Assembly: GCA_900074885.1 (NCBI GenBank)
Contig: FJUW01000091.1
Coordinates: 180,503 to 244,502 of the forward strand
Source of the DNA: Rhynchosporium graminicola
Taxonomy: Eukaryota; Ascomycota; Leotiomycetes; Helotiales; Ploettnerulaceae
DNA: 64,000 bases
Direction of reading: 5' to 3'
In this document: positions 11,465 to 24,090 of the stretch, piece by piece
Numbering within the stretch: position 1 is the first letter of the stretch
Layout: every line of letters starts with the position of its first letter
Made by a program: the position numbers and the translations under genes
The notes under the pieces: generated by a model
Told to the model about the DNA's origin: nothing
Seen by the model: the letters and a program-made list of their open reading frames with translations, nothing else
Databases searched by the model: none

Positions 11465-12659
11465 TTATGCCTGAGATCCTCTGGTTTTCAACCACGCAGC
11501 TCTTTCTGTCGTGCTCTTGCTTGATCCTTCGAGCTTCAATAGGAGTTTTGTTGGCGAATATTCTGTTGTTTGTTATCGTTTCGGGCCAGTGATGTAGATA
11601 ACCTATCGGATATCTGAAGGCGTCTGGATAGGCGCTCAGTATATGGTTTTGCCAGTTTTGCTGTGATGAACTGGGTTGCAGTAGTGGTATGTAGCAAGAG
11701 AATAGGATAGAAGAATAGTCAGAAACATTCGATCGAGTGGATAATATATACTCGATTACATGTGCGGTAAGTTTGCGTGACTGATAGCCGTTCGGTTAAT
11801 GTATTCTTATGACGAATTGGGCCTCCCGAAGTGCAGCCTGTCATGTCACTCGACTGTGGATCCACGTTTGCACTGTGTCTGAGTAGACTATTCTCCCACG
11901 CTCCTTTGTTACATGTTTCTACTTGCTCTATCCCGGCCCCGCTCTACAAAAACAGGTGAATTTCCAAGGGGAATCGGATTGTACAGACGGACAAGTATGA
12001 ACCAGGTATTTTGATCTATTATTATAGTTCTTCGAGCACGAGGTAAGAGTTTCAGTCACACTTTACCGGTTTCTCTACTACCAATATACAATATTTGCCT
12101 TGTTGTCAAATTGAGTATTTCAGTGGAGAAATTCTAGGTACACGTATAATCTTGGCGTCGTCAGGACCTAGTCATCTTCTATACAGTCGCAAGAATCATC
12201 CCGCGCATGCTTCTTGCTTTCTGTCGTAAGTCGTAATCATTTTGTCTTGGGTTTCTAAAAAGATTTCCATTTCACCTCTCTCATCTCCTGCAAGCAAGCT
12301 TCCTCCGAGACACTTATACCTCAGTCTAAGAAATCACCTGTCAGGTGGTAAATCAGGTCACATCTTTTTCGCTTAGGGTCTGGCTAGGGTGATATTCACT
12401 TGTGAATATAGGATCAACATTTAAAACTATCTACAAAGCACTACTTGATGAGATATTATTTACACGAGGATCACTTCCCACGGCGTCATTTGTAAAACAA
12501 TTGGACTCGGCTCAGTATTCACATCTCTTTCTTGCTACCCAAGGTTTCCTTGTAAACTTACCACCTAGATGTCAGGTCAAAACCCAATGTGAGTATAGTT
12601 TACACTATATAGTTTTAACATCCATGAATACGAGATTAGAGTAGCTATTCTTATATCTT
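11465..12659. other. Intergenic region without a supported gene
   Basis: Normal dinucleotide composition, no RIP signature. An 80-codon plus-strand frame at 12402-12644 has no recognisable motif or coding pattern, so I do not call it. The first ~110 bases may hold upstream coding sequence of the hAT-split ORF on the minus strand. Confidence 0.5.
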
Positions 12660-13274
12660 CCCCCAGTTACCGTCCAAAAACCCTATCAGCACTCTGTCAT
12701 ATCATTCCTCCCCCCTCTCACCATCCCGGCCACGTTTACTTACCCCGCTCATTTACCTCCCTCTTCTTCTCTTCTCTGCCCCCCTTCTCCTCCTTCTCCC
12801 CCTTCTCCTCCTTCTCCCCTTCTCCCCCTTCTTCTCCTTCGCCTTATCCATCCTACTCCTCTCTCGTCCGCTCAAGCTCTCTCAATCTCTTACCCTCTAG
12901 CTCCGGGTAGTCCCCATGCTTAGGCTTGTTATCTGCATACTTACGCTTACCCAACTCGTACTAAGAGTAATCAAGCCCGCTATAGCTTCTATAAGTAAAG
13001 TGTCTTGAAACTACCGGACTGCAGCTCTCGCAATCGCAGTGCTTGCATTTTCGAGATAGCGGTAGGGACAGTGTCGTTTGTTCGGGGGGAGGGGAGGTTG
13101 TTTGGTGGGATTTGCTCTGAGGGTTTGGTTTGATTCTGTGGGGGTTAATCTGGGGGTTTTTTTGGGCGTGTTTTGGGGAATGGAGTTGGAGAGGATGGGA
13201 TGGGATGGCAGGTAAGAGAAGGAAGAATGAAAGAAAGAAAGAGGGATTGGGGATGTGGTAGGTGGTATATACAC
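12660..13274 (-). pseudogene. Decayed paralogue of the 14322-14768 Cys-rich/coiled-coil gene
   Basis: Read on the minus strand, this stretch repeats the order of the neighbouring gene: a TATA-like element (13264-13271), a CT-rich leader, the sequence encoding C-P-Y-R (about 13050-13075; the bases ctgtccctaccgct are identical in both), a middle part, and a long purine-rich tract (12755-12850) matching the coiled-coil region. The start codon and most of the Cys codons are missing and the purine tract no longer encodes alternating Lys/Glu. The long minus frame (13011-13274) is leader read-through rather than a real protein. I interpret it as a tandem duplicate that has decayed; this rests on eye alignment only. 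Confidence 0.4.
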
Positions 13275-14164
13275 CCGAGATCGTGAGTCGGGAATATATT
13301 CTACCGCGCTCTATGATTGTGCGGTCTTATATTATCTTTCATGCTTGAGATGTGATTCAGACAGGAGGCATCTGGTGAGTAAATGTGGCTGTTCTCACGT
13401 CTCGAAGAAAGATCCATGGCTGGGAATGTATTTGTGCATCGAGGTATCAACGCGCTCCCATCTGCTAGCATCCGGCACTTAGAGATCTACCGCATGGTCT
13501 TGCTATCACAATATCTAATTATTCATTCTTCATCTCTCTATCCATGCCTGGGACATAAGATGACAGAAAGCAATCTATACGAGTATGGTCTTCACTCCAG
13601 TCAGAGGTTGCGCTACAAACATGATGTACAGTATCATGTCCTGCAAGGAAGTGGTGTACGCGGAACAAGTCGATAGGAGAACTCGTCCCGTGGGCCAGAC
13701 TACCGTAAGCGAGGTGTGATTGGGCCAAGTCAATACCTACTCTTTTCTTCCCCACTTGCGTAAAGCTAGCCCGAAGCCTTACATTAGGTAAAGCGATGGG
13801 GCTATTTTACGGAATCACTCGTCTAGATTCAAGATACTGATGCTCATTCCTACAAACGAATTGACTGTCTGCTCTTCTCGTTCATGGGTAAAGCTGCTTG
13901 AGGCTCTAGAGTCATCTTTCTTGCCCCACGGAGCCCTTCTACGGTCCACTAGCTAATGTTAGGTAGAAAAGTGATAGAACTCTCTTGTGGCGTTGAAATA
14001 CGGATCCAAGTTCAAAACATATTTTGGAATCGATTGTCTGACTTTGAGAAACCCATTTTTACCCCTATGAATGACCATCTGCTATTTACTTTACGATGCT
14101 GCTTGAAGTTTTATGATTACCCTCTCAAAAGCCCCCAGAAATCATCTATAGTTTACCCATCTTC
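13275..14164. other. Intergenic region without a supported gene
   Basis: Several overlapping frames of 75-104 codons occur on both strands with no domain, Kozak-like context or splice pattern that favours any of them. Composition is normal. Confidence 0.45.
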
Positions 14165-14321
14165 TTATCCATACAACCATCTATCGTCCACCTCTACGTC
14201 GGACCAATCTGCCTCTTCTACATCTCTTTCTCGTATCTTACCCCCCTTGCCCTTCTTTCTGGTGTTTTGAATGTACTTCATGCACAATCTCTCTTGGCAC
14301 TCTTTATTTTCTCTCTTTTCC

Positions 14322-14768
14322 TCATCTCCTTCTCTCGCTTCTCCGCTCCATCTGCTCTCTCTTTCTTGTCTCCTCCTCTCGCCTCTTATTCTCTCTATCT
14401 TCCTTCTCTCTCTCCTCGTCTCTTCTCTCTCTGTCAGCCTTCGCTCTCTCCTCCTTGATCGCCCTCTCTCTCCTTTCGCTCTCCCTCTTCTCCCTCTCCT
14501 TCTTCTCCCTCTCCTTCTTCTCTCTCTCCTTTTGCTCTCTTTGATAAAACAATCTCCATACTCGCTCCCTCTCAGGACATCCTGGATGGTATTGCGGACC
14601 CCTGATAAGAGAAACCGGGCCGTAGACCTTGAAGTCGTGATTGCAATCATCGCAATTGAGTGTGGTGACTTGTTCGCGGGTGCTTGGGGAAAGGAGACGA
14701 CGGCAGTCCGGACATTGGCCGGCGCAGCGGTAGGGACAGGGCTGTCTGCTGTTGTAGCTATGGGGCAT
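14322..14768 (-). CDS. Small Cys-rich N-terminus plus coiled-coil protein, function unknown
   Basis: A 148-residue open frame. Residues 1-64 hold closely spaced metal-ligand candidates: C11, C15, C19 and C22 in PCPYRCAGQCPDC, C39 and C42 in NCDDC, H44, H61 and C64, suggesting a small zinc-binding module. Residues from about 75 to the end are a Lys/Glu/Arg-rich predicted helix (KEREKKEREKKEREK) ending MERRSERRR before a TGA. A TATA-like element (14946-14955) and a CT-rich leader lie upstream on the same strand. The family is not recognised. The charged tail resembles the split ORF at 914-11464, and a decayed copy lies 1.1 kb away at 12660-13274. A second frame (14165-14650) overlaps and stays open beyond the stop, so an unrecognised intron near the 3' end could extend the protein. 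Confidence 0.55.
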   Translation of the reverse strand: MPHSYNSRQPCPYRCAGQCPDCRRLLSPSTREQVTTLNCDDCNHDFKVYGPVSLIRGPQYHPGCPERERVWRLFYQREQKEREKKEREKKEREKRESERRERAIKEERAKADRERRDEEREKEDRENKRREEETRKREQMERRSERRR

Positions 14769-14945
14769 TGTGTTGGTTTCTTATCAGATCAGATGGTCAG
14801 ATTTGGGGGGGCGGGTTTATGGGTGTAGATGATGGAGGTGTTAAGGATGAGATGTATTTGATTCGTTTGACGAGAATGCGATGAGATTGCGGAGTTGTAG
14901 AGGTGAGAGGAAATGAAGGAATAAGAGAAAGGGAGGGATGGGCTG

Positions 14946-14955
14946 GTATATATAC
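14946..14955 (-). promoter_or_regulatory. TATA-like element
   Basis: The palindromic gtatatatac lies about 180 bases upstream of the ATG of the 14322-14768 gene, followed on the minus strand by a CT-rich leader as is common in fungal promoters. A similar arrangement occurs at 13264-13271 for the decayed paralogue. Confidence 0.35.
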
Positions 14956-14968
14956 TCGTGTCTCTGTA

Positions 14969-15610
14969 AGTAAAATCATGAGGAAAGATGGTGATTTCAT
15001 TCGATGCTTCGTTTTCGTGAATCTGCATACTAGAGTAGAGCGAGAGGGTAGGAAGGAGTATTTGGTCTCATTCACAGACAGGCTCTACCTGATCATTAAG
15101 AAGGTCGTTGCATCATGATGATAGAGGCTGAGCGGCAAGTCATTGCGGAGTGTTGAATTATCCATCGACGCAGGGAAAGGTGGTGGAAGAATGGGAGGTT
15201 CCACGAGGAGCTGTTCCTCATATTGGTACATAGAAATGAAGCAATCTACTGATATAGAACCCAATATCACACAATCATGAAAAGCTGAGAATATATTCAT
15301 CAAGGGTTGAAAGTGAAGGCATCTATCTATCTGGGCACCTGCCTGGTGTGAGGGCCATATAGGTCTACTCAACCGCGGCCGCTAGCTCATCTGCATGTGA
15401 CTGGCCTCCGAAGCGAGCCCGTCGCCTTGGCATTTTCGGCGGGCATCATTCTCAACCCCGCCATTCCACCAAAAAATATCATCATCTACGACGAACGAAT
15501 GAACGCGCGCCAGCAACTCTGAACACGACGACATCAACAAGTCGCTCCTAATATCGCGCCCTCTATCTACCACGCACGTCCTTGAATATGACCAAGAAAG
15601 CATCATCACC
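14969..15610. other. Intergenic region, likely divergent promoter
   Basis: Lies between the minus-strand Cys-rich gene and the plus-strand TFIIIC gene. No supported ORF. The last 100 bases (A/C-rich, with acgacgacatcaacaag and caccATGtc) fit a fungal 5' leader. Confidence 0.45.
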
Positions 15611-18600
15611 ATGTCTGACAATCTCGAACCCGTGATTGAGTGGGTGTTGGGCGAGCTGCGCAAGGCTGCGGGTGAAGGTGAGTCTTGAGTCGGAGTCTGA
15701 GTCTGAGTCTGAGTCCGATGTTTATTTCGTTGGGGACCTGAGGAGGAGAGAGAGAGAGACGCGCAAGATTTGGAGGTTTATAATATCATGCAAGCGCGTG
15801 AGTGGAGATCATGGGATGGGAGGTAAAGGAGAGATAGGAGACATTCATTCTCACTCCTTCCTGGTGCTTTTCTGGTCCAGTGGTCATCCTCCCCTCCCTC
15901 CCTCTCCTCGTACCTAGCCTCGTGCCCGCCTCATGTGTGCGTTTCCAGCTTGGGTGGGGTAATCTGGAGGGGGGGGGGGCACATCACGTGATCATATCAA
16001 AGTGGATCTTGATACGCTCGAGTGTGAGGCTCGAGATGAAATGATTATGGGAGATGACTAGGAAGTTTTCTCTGCGTTTTGGCCATGTCTTTCTTTTTTT
16101 TCTATCATTAGGATCCAGAGGCATGATGAGCTCTTCCGAGGAAAAAATCTTGCAGATCCTTCTTCAGCCGCTAACTCCATGACCAGGCATATCCATTCAA
16201 GAACTCTCCCGGCGCTTCGACGAGCATGAGTCGTTCTTTAATGACAACGACACAAAGAACGCTGCGTGGAAAGGTCTGACGGCCAGGGAGGATGTGTGTT
16301 TCGTGGACGAGTCGAAGACACCATTCAAGGCTCTTTCCTTGACGGATCTGTTGCTTGTTGGCCAGGGCGATGTGAGAATTCGACTGGTAGAGCAGCATGG
16401 CGTGCAAGTCACAGCACCAGGAGCATCTTTGCTCACGTCTATTGAGTCGGATACACAAGCTACGGTCAGTCAAAAGCAGATATCTTTCGGGAACAAATCG
16501 TCTGAGAAAACAAAGCAGCAACCAGAATCTCCACCAAAGCCAGCGCCAAAGCGAAGAGGTCGTCCGCCAAAGAAGAAGAGAACTGTGGCTAAACCTACAG
16601 TATCACCCACTCAAGGACAATCAGCTGTTTCCAGCACGCAAGTCGCTACACCACTACAGAGTCAACCTCAAGCACAAGCTGCCCTTCCTGCGGATCAGAC
16701 AACCAGTCAGCCCGAAGCGACTGCAGAGCCCGAAACTGTCGTCGTTGATCCTACCTTACAAGACGCGGAGACATCTACTACGCAAGAAAGAGGAAGCCGA
16801 CCCGGTTCAGTAGTTCCGATCGGTACGGAGGACGTGCTAGCCACTACACCCCCTTCATTGGAGTCTCGACTTCCCACTGTTAGCCAGACGTCGAAGGAAG
16901 CAGTAGAAGGACACACTCAAGATGAGCCTCTTGCAGAAACGGCAGTGTCCCAATCCCCTCGTGAATCACCCCAGCCACAACCGATTGACACTTCGGTCCA
17001 GACAATCAGACCCACTACCCCTCCACCACGCTCGAGTGCACAGCCTCATAGTCCTCACAGTCCTGATGATCATGTCGAAAGCGCAGACGCGAATACGCAA
17101 CGCCGTTCTAGTAGCAGAGTCGCCGGTGCAGACCTTCTACCTGAGTCAACTTTCAGCTCCCAGACTGATATGGACTGGGAAGCTGGTAAGGATGGAGTCT
17201 ACATCAATCCCAAAGGTGTGAAGATGAAAAAGCGTGTCGGAGTAAAGAAGAGAAAATACTCCAAGATTCTTGTCTTCCGGATGACAAAGCTTAAGGATCC
17301 CGAACGACTTGCGCACGGCAGAGACTCTTGGAGGGAACGCATTATGCCAGCAGTAGCCCAAGCACGCGTCGCAGATGCTGAAGTTGCTGCTGCAGCAGGT
17401 TTGATACCAAGGTCCAACAGGAAGCGCAGGGCGGGAACACAACCAGACTCGACAGACAGTCCGAAGGCAACTGAAGAAATGTCTGGTGGTAAAGGGCGGG
17501 CCACCTCGCTGCTCAACCAAACCTGGGACGAGGAACATCCCGAAGCCAGCCACGATAGTGACAAAGTCGATGCCTCAAATTTTGAAGCTGACATCGGAGC
17601 TGGAGCCGAAAATTCCGAATGGTCTTCAAATTGGACCCGAGATGCTGCGAAAGAGTTACAGGCCAATGTAGATATGCAGAGCTCCATCGTGACAGATCGT
17701 GCAAGCTCTCTCGTTCCGTCCGTTTCACAGATACCTTTAGAACTTCCGCCTCCTCCACATTCATCAAACACGACGAATTCATCTACTGTCGGAGGCATTA
17801 CTGGAGCAGAAAACGAGAAGACGATCGCGACATTGCAGCCCTCTTCGACCATGGAGTTAACACAAGTCTATCCTGTCGAGTCACGAACTGTTGCCTCTCA
17901 CGATCCCTTGACCCCAGCGAAGAATCATATTATCAACCATCCCATGTTCCACGCACCTCCTGCCAACACTTACAGAAGTCCTTATGCTCCTGCGTCGACT
18001 GCATCAAAAACCTCAGCACACTTGGCGCCATCTTCAAATCAAGACTCTGGGGAAACACAATCACAGCCACCACTAGTGCCACCGGTCGCTAAATCAGCTG
18101 GACTTGATGCCATGACATGTATGAATCCTGCTCACAATCTGCAATCACCATCTGGAAGCACACGCAATGCGCCCATTTCCAATCTGCTCCAACCAAGCCT
18201 TGGTGTCCGGTCATACACTTCTCCGTACACTAGTCGACCACCTGTTCCAGAATCAGAAGTTGTGACTCCTTCTGTAAAGAAACGTCGTGGCAAGGTCAGC
18301 AAAAAACCCGTGCCGATCCCCGCAAGTGAAGATACAGCCACTTCTCTGGTTCCCGAAGACCCAACAGCTTTGTATGTGGACACACTAGTTCCTGGAGATT
18401 TTCGCGATCAAGTCCAACAGGAACCTTCTCAAATAGAGGAACCTACACTACCGACAGATAAGACACCCAGACAGTTTTTCAACGGTAAAGGCGGGTCTCC
18501 AACTCAGATAGACGACTTTCTTGAGATCATGGACGAGAGTCCTGCGACACCTACCAACGACCTCGCGATACCAAGTGCTGGTAGTCAAGGTCGTGGTAGA

Positions 18601-21600
18601 GGTCGACCGCCAGGTAGAGGGCGAGGACGGGGACGTGGGCGTGGACGTGGAAATTTGGCTCGCGGTGGGCCCCGTGGAGGGAGAGCTCGTGGAGGAGCTC
18701 GGGGAGGTAAACAAGATGGAGCTCAGTCTACTAAAAGCCTGCCTGATGAGTCATTCCAAAAGGAAACTGGAGCAGAGGAACCCATCTATCCACCAGCTAT
18801 GGAACTCATGCCAGAAGATATTCGATCATTGGTCTCACCTGAGGCAGCTGCTGGTTCCAATGATATGGCCTTGGCCGATCTGCAATCGCAAGCACCACAG
18901 GATGCCACCAATCTCACGCGTTCCATGTCGACGATCCATACAGCTGCCTCGAATGGACCATATTCAGCGACACTTTCAAGCTTTTTCCCTGGACATGCAG
19001 CTGCAGATCAGGCTTTGCTAGACGTACTGATGCCTGATGTAGAAGATCCCGCAATCCTGATCCCTGGCACTCTTCCAATCACAAAGGACCAGGAGCTAGA
19101 GGACTCGATAGTTGCAAATGGCACTGATGATATGCTGCAAGTTGTACCTGTCCTGGAATCTGAAGCTGCTACAAATATTGACCCGAGCGAACTTAACACC
19201 CCCCAACAGACGCCGTCCAAGCCAAGCGCAAAAGGCGCTGGCCGAGGGCGTCGGGAAAAGGGAACAGCGAAGGCCCCAACAACACCCAAGTCGGCTTCTA
19301 CATCAAAGCCTGGTAGAGTTAAGACTGACCCCGAAGATAGATTGAGGGCTCGAATCGCCGAAGCAGAACTCACTTCAGTCACCGAAGGAGCCGCCAGGTT
19401 TTCTTGCATGCATAAAGAACTCGTTGGTAATATGATCCTGTCTCGAGATCAATCAATGCTAGAATTCTTCGCTTTGTCTCAGCACCCACCTCAAACAGCC
19501 ATGGTTAGCATGAAGATTCGGAAGATGATCGGTAACCCTATCATGTCAACCAAAGGCTCGTTCCCCATGGAATTGCATGTCAAGTCCTCAAATGACGAGA
19601 ATAAGAAGAAGGGTTATCGCTTCACATACGCTGCTTCCGGATCAGGCTTTGAAGCTGCACAAGAGATGCGAAATAAAATTGTTACAGCCATTATTGCATC
19701 AGAATTTACTGCTGGCGAGTTCGCTTCTGTAGCTGAAGCACAAGCCGCGAAGGTCCGACCTTATCTTTGTGAACTATGTGGCGAAAGATTCAAGAACCCG
19801 AACGGCTTGGAATATCATCAAACCAAGGCCAAGACCAGGTGCAATCCTAATTGGATTCCAGATCTCAATACTGGCAGAAGGGTTTACCGAAAGAAAGTAC
19901 ACAAAGGAGATGGAGCGACCTCTGCTAAGGGAACTCCACGAAAGAAGTCCAGTACCGCCGTGGTCACGAATGATCCTGTGTCTGAAGATGAGGAATTTGC
20001 AGGTTCCACCACGAGCGAGGATGAACCAGTTCCATTACCTCGAACCCAAAAAAAGGGAACTGTTGACGGACTTCACGACTCAAATGAATCAGAACCACCG
20101 CATTCAGGACTTCCTGCCCGCAAAGCCCAGCCAGTCGAAGATGATGTCATGGATGGCGATGGAGATAGTGATGATTCGATCTTTGAGTGGGCTCGCAACA
20201 ATTCCACAGCTGGATACCACAAATCACGACGATCGGAAACACCACGCCCACCACGATCAGTCAAGAAGCCAAAACCAAAGAGAGTGGCGCAACCGGAGTC
20301 AGATGAGGACAGCGATGCATCTCTTGTAGCATGGTTTGAAAAGAATGGCAGGATAGGGTCCATGGGCCCAGAGGCACCCACACCTGCGAAGACATACAAA
20401 GCCTTGAGCCGTGAGGCTGAAGTTGCCGAACAAATCGTGAAGGATTTTGCCGACAGAATTCGGGATGGCGAGCAAGAGATCTTTGGTGTCGCAATAACTC
20501 CAAATTCCCAGCTGACGACTGCGAAGTATATCGCGGCTATTATGACTTGCAAAGAGCTTAGCAGTGACTGGTATGAAGAAGTCGTAGTCAATCTGGTTCA
20601 GAAAAACGAAGGCATGTTTCCGGCCGAGAGAAGTGTTTGGCTTGCCAGCGTCGCCATCTGGTTAAAGCAAAACCCTTTGACGACTGTTCTACCAGAATCT
20701 AAGCACTGTGCGAAGGCCGTTGATGATCTGGTCGAGTCGAAGAAATTCGCGAGAGTCATATTCGAGTTCAAGGATCGCAATCGCAAACCTCGAGCTATCA
20801 TTCGCAGCATTCTTACAATGAACGTGCTAGACATGAAAACCGATCGTGCTGACTTGATCAAGGAATTGATTCAGGAAACACATCCGAAAGCATACGTTCC
20901 TTCTCAATTGGCTCCTCCGCCCTCTGCCTTGGACAAATTGCAAGCTGTTGTCGCCCGCTTGCTCCCAAGTCTTGCTGTCAATACTGGGCAGGAGGAGGAC
21001 GAGGAAGAGGAAGAGCTACCACCAACCCCTACTCTCAACTTCAGCGATGATTCAGAATCCGATGTCTTCATAGCAGACGAGCAGGCCCTCGATGTAGAGG
21101 ATGAAGAAAGCGATAGCGATAAAAATTTGGACGAGGAAGATGACATCTCCGCTCCAAAGGCTTCGAAGAAACGAAATCGGACCTCGACAGGTGTTCACAA
21201 ACGAAAACGCCATGCCGGACACAATTCCAAGATTGCAGAGGGTGTACGCCGACGTTTCGATGCTATCAGAGCCGGTGGCGAGAACCCCTACCCATGGGAC
21301 TTCAAAATCAAGCGTCCTCAGGGGAAGAAACGTTTTGCCCACGTTGTGCCTTTCACGTCGCAACTTTGTTGGGGACAAGCTCCGGCTTTCATGCCAAATA
21401 CAGAAACCGGTGCTTGGGATCAACGTCCTGCCTCGATGCCTAGAGATTCAGTTAGTGGACAAGCTATCACATCCGTTACCGATTATAAACCTAAGATGAA
21501 GTTGCAATACTTCAAGCGCCCCGTACTTCCAGAGCCGGTCACGTTCATGCAAGCCCCAGATGGAGCATGGTCTGTCAGACCTTTCGGCCACGGAGTCAAG

Positions 21601-24090
21601 CCTATTTTCTCCCGCCCGTCTCGTAGAGCTGATGGCAATCCCAACGCCAGCTTGTACCTTGATCGTGTTGAAAATGGTCATCGTCCTATTATTTATCCCC
21701 CAGTAGGAAACAGGATCTACCTTCCAGCAATTCCATCAGTACGACTCTTGAAGGCTATGAACTCTGGCAAACGCGATGCCACGAATAAGCGAAAAGCTTC
21801 GACCGTCTCTGTTGAAGATGATTTCGAGCCTCACTCCAAGCGAAACAGACGTGGAACATCGGACCGATTCGGATCCCCCGACGAATCAGATCCTCCTGTG
21901 AGGATATCGAAAGCCACTGGCAAGCCCGCTCGAAACTACTCACGCAATTTCCAGAAGCAAGTCTTCGTATTAGATGTTAATGACCCAATAGAATCAGCAG
22001 AAAGATCGTGGAATATCTTGACTTCCCGAAACGCTGCAAAGAAAGCCCGATTTTCCGAAGTTGATCTTCTGAACTTCTACGAACCAAAGAAGTTGACCGA
22101 AGGTGCTCCAAGAAATCCAGGCTTGAGTACTTTACCGGCTGAATATGGATTGCATGCACCAAACGGGATTGGAAATGCATCGTACTCACCCAATTTCAAC
22201 AATGTCGCCTTCATCTCCTCCGCTCCTGTCGATGAAGACCATGAACCTGGGCTCAGCTCATGGACTGTCACTCGCCTGGACACTTATCGCCCGGCGGATT
22301 ACGAAACCAGATGGGATAATGCTACTGCATTCACCGTGGAAAATATTCCATACTCCAGACTCAGGGATGACGACCAAGGGGGTTATCCTGGACGAGGTGA
22401 AGCCAAAGTCCTGCAGGCAGGCTCGGATGAAGAAGAGCCCAAGCCAAAAAAGCGAAGGAGTCAGAAATCGAAAACAGGCCGGCAAGATAAGTATAGCTAT
22501 ACGCGACAACACACGGCTTTACCACAAGACTTCGAAGATATCCTCACCGATCCTATTACAGCTGGAAAGTTCTTTGGTGTTGAGATTGGGACGCCCAATG
22601 AGCAAACCATCAAGCGATCCCGAAACTTCGGTAGCAACGTCATGCTAGCAGAGACGGAGGGTCGATTCACAGTCACTTGCATGATTCTTCGTACATTGAC
22701 AGGTGGTCTTGATTTACAAGTTGACTGGGTTCTGGTCGCGGACATGTTTCCGGAATACTCCTTGAATTTCCTCAAAAAGGTCTGGACAGCTGTCATGGCG
22801 CGCAAGAAAGTCGCCATAGCCAAACTTGAAGCCGACTTTCGTGAAAAGTTTCTCGTTGCGTATCAAGAAGGTGAGATCCCTCGTCTCGATTACGATCACC
22901 TGGCCGAATATCCATGGAACGACCTCGTCGACTGGGCAATGTCCAATACAGAAGCTTCTCTCAGCAGTAAAACAATCATTCTGCCTGCCACACGCGAAGA
23001 CGTTGCCGAAGAGTACGAAGTCCGTGAAGCAAAGGAAGACGGCTTCCCGTGGAGAGATAATTACTTCAGCACTACGACCGCAGTTTACAAACGCATAATG
23101 GCTACCGCCATCGTTCCACATTCCATTCCTATCGACTCACGGAAACGTCGGGCCAGTGCCGCAGAACTCGACGAATTCGCTGTAGCTAAATCCTGGATCC
23201 GCGTCGCTGCCATCACACCCGACTCAGAATGGGACTTCACATCCGCAAAGGCCAAAATGAGTTCTTTCCACAAATCTCTCCTGACAGAAGCCCTCGACAC
23301 ACTCGTCTCTGAAAAAGTTGTAAAAAAACGCGCAATTAACAAGACGAAGAACGGTCGCATCTACGAGATGAATGATACTTGGTCGCACTCTCTTAAAAAA
23401 CATATCAAAGACGAGATGTATGTGCAAGCCGTGCGGTATAAGCGATGGATGGATGGACAGTTCCGATCTGGTGTGCCGTGTGTCAAGGCTGATTATTTCG
23501 CGAATGAGGGCACGACGATGTGTATTACTTCTTTGCAAGCACATGGGAGGGTCAGATTTCATGGTGTTGATGTACCGATGCAGAGATTTGGACTTGGTGA
23601 TGGTGGGTATGAGACGAAGAAAATCCCGAAGGAAAGACTACGCTTCGACATCGATATTTATCCAACAGAAACTTATATCTACGACGACGCTAACCCCGTT
23701 TTGAGCAATATCATGTTCCGCGACCCGCCGCGCGGAGGAGATGATGGCGAGATTCCGATCTGGTACGGTGTTACTGAGAAGCCTATCTTCAGCGTCTGGT
23801 ACCGCCTCTTAGCCGCTATCGGACAAGTCGTCGCGCTGAGAGCGGGTACTACTGTCGATGGCTTGAAAGAGAGTTTCCGAAATACGCTTGAGACTTGGGA
23901 ATGGGCATTGCTCTTGGAATGGGGGAGGGAAGTTTGGCTTTGGCACGGCCTTGGTGAGGGTTTAGGCATGAGCGAGGGATGGACGGTAGGAGAGTGGTGG
24001 TGGGTTGTTATAGGGAGTGGGTTGCTTGAGAGTGGTGTTGCTACCGGGGAGGAAGAAACCGTGGGGGTGGGCAGGGGTATGAATATATGA
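15611..24090 (+). CDS. TFC3: TFIIIC B-block-binding subunit, Tfc3-like
   Basis: Predicted largest subunit of TFIIIC, which binds the B box of tRNA genes in the nucleus and helps recruit TFIIIB and RNA polymerase III. Exon 1 (15611-15677) starts at caccATGtct; a 509-bp intron with GTGAGT donor, CTAAC branch site and CAG acceptor leads in frame to exon 2 (16187-24090). The product is 2656 residues, long compared with about 1160 in budding yeast. The N-terminus (residues 1-85) looks like a winged-helix domain (EWVLGELRKAAGEG, then GISIQELSRRFDEHESFF). Then come an AT-hook (core G147-R148-P149), a disordered Ser/Pro/Gln region, an RGG/GRGR tract (about 823-866), a C2HC-type finger (C1217, C1220, H1233, C1241), acidic patches (about 1625-1633) and a conserved-looking C-terminal third (about 2125-2600). 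The assignment rests on recalled family patterns at both ends, not on a search. Confidence 0.68.
15678..16186 (+). other. Intron 1 of the TFC3-like gene
   Basis: GTGAGT donor directly after exon 1, CTAAC branch site at 16171-16175, and CAG acceptor ending at 16186. At 509 bp it is long for this kind of fungus. It contains a degenerate gagtct hexamer repeat (15687-15716), a run of about ten G (near 15970) and a CACGTG palindrome in tcacgtga (near 15986). An alternative acceptor (tcattag near 16110) would need an additional small exon and intron. Confidence 0.6.
15687..15716 (+). repeat. Hexanucleotide microsatellite (gagtct)n
   Basis: Five tandem units of gagtcN within the intron, just after the donor site. 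Confidence 0.75.

Noticed and set aside
12402..12644. 80-codon plus-strand ORF
   Set aside because: No motif, no neighbouring coding signal and unremarkable composition; this length is expected by chance.
16171..24090. Many antisense and out-of-frame ORFs of 60-217 codons within the TFC3-like gene
   Set aside because: They lie in other frames of one long coherent coding frame with recognisable domains, and lack motifs of their own.
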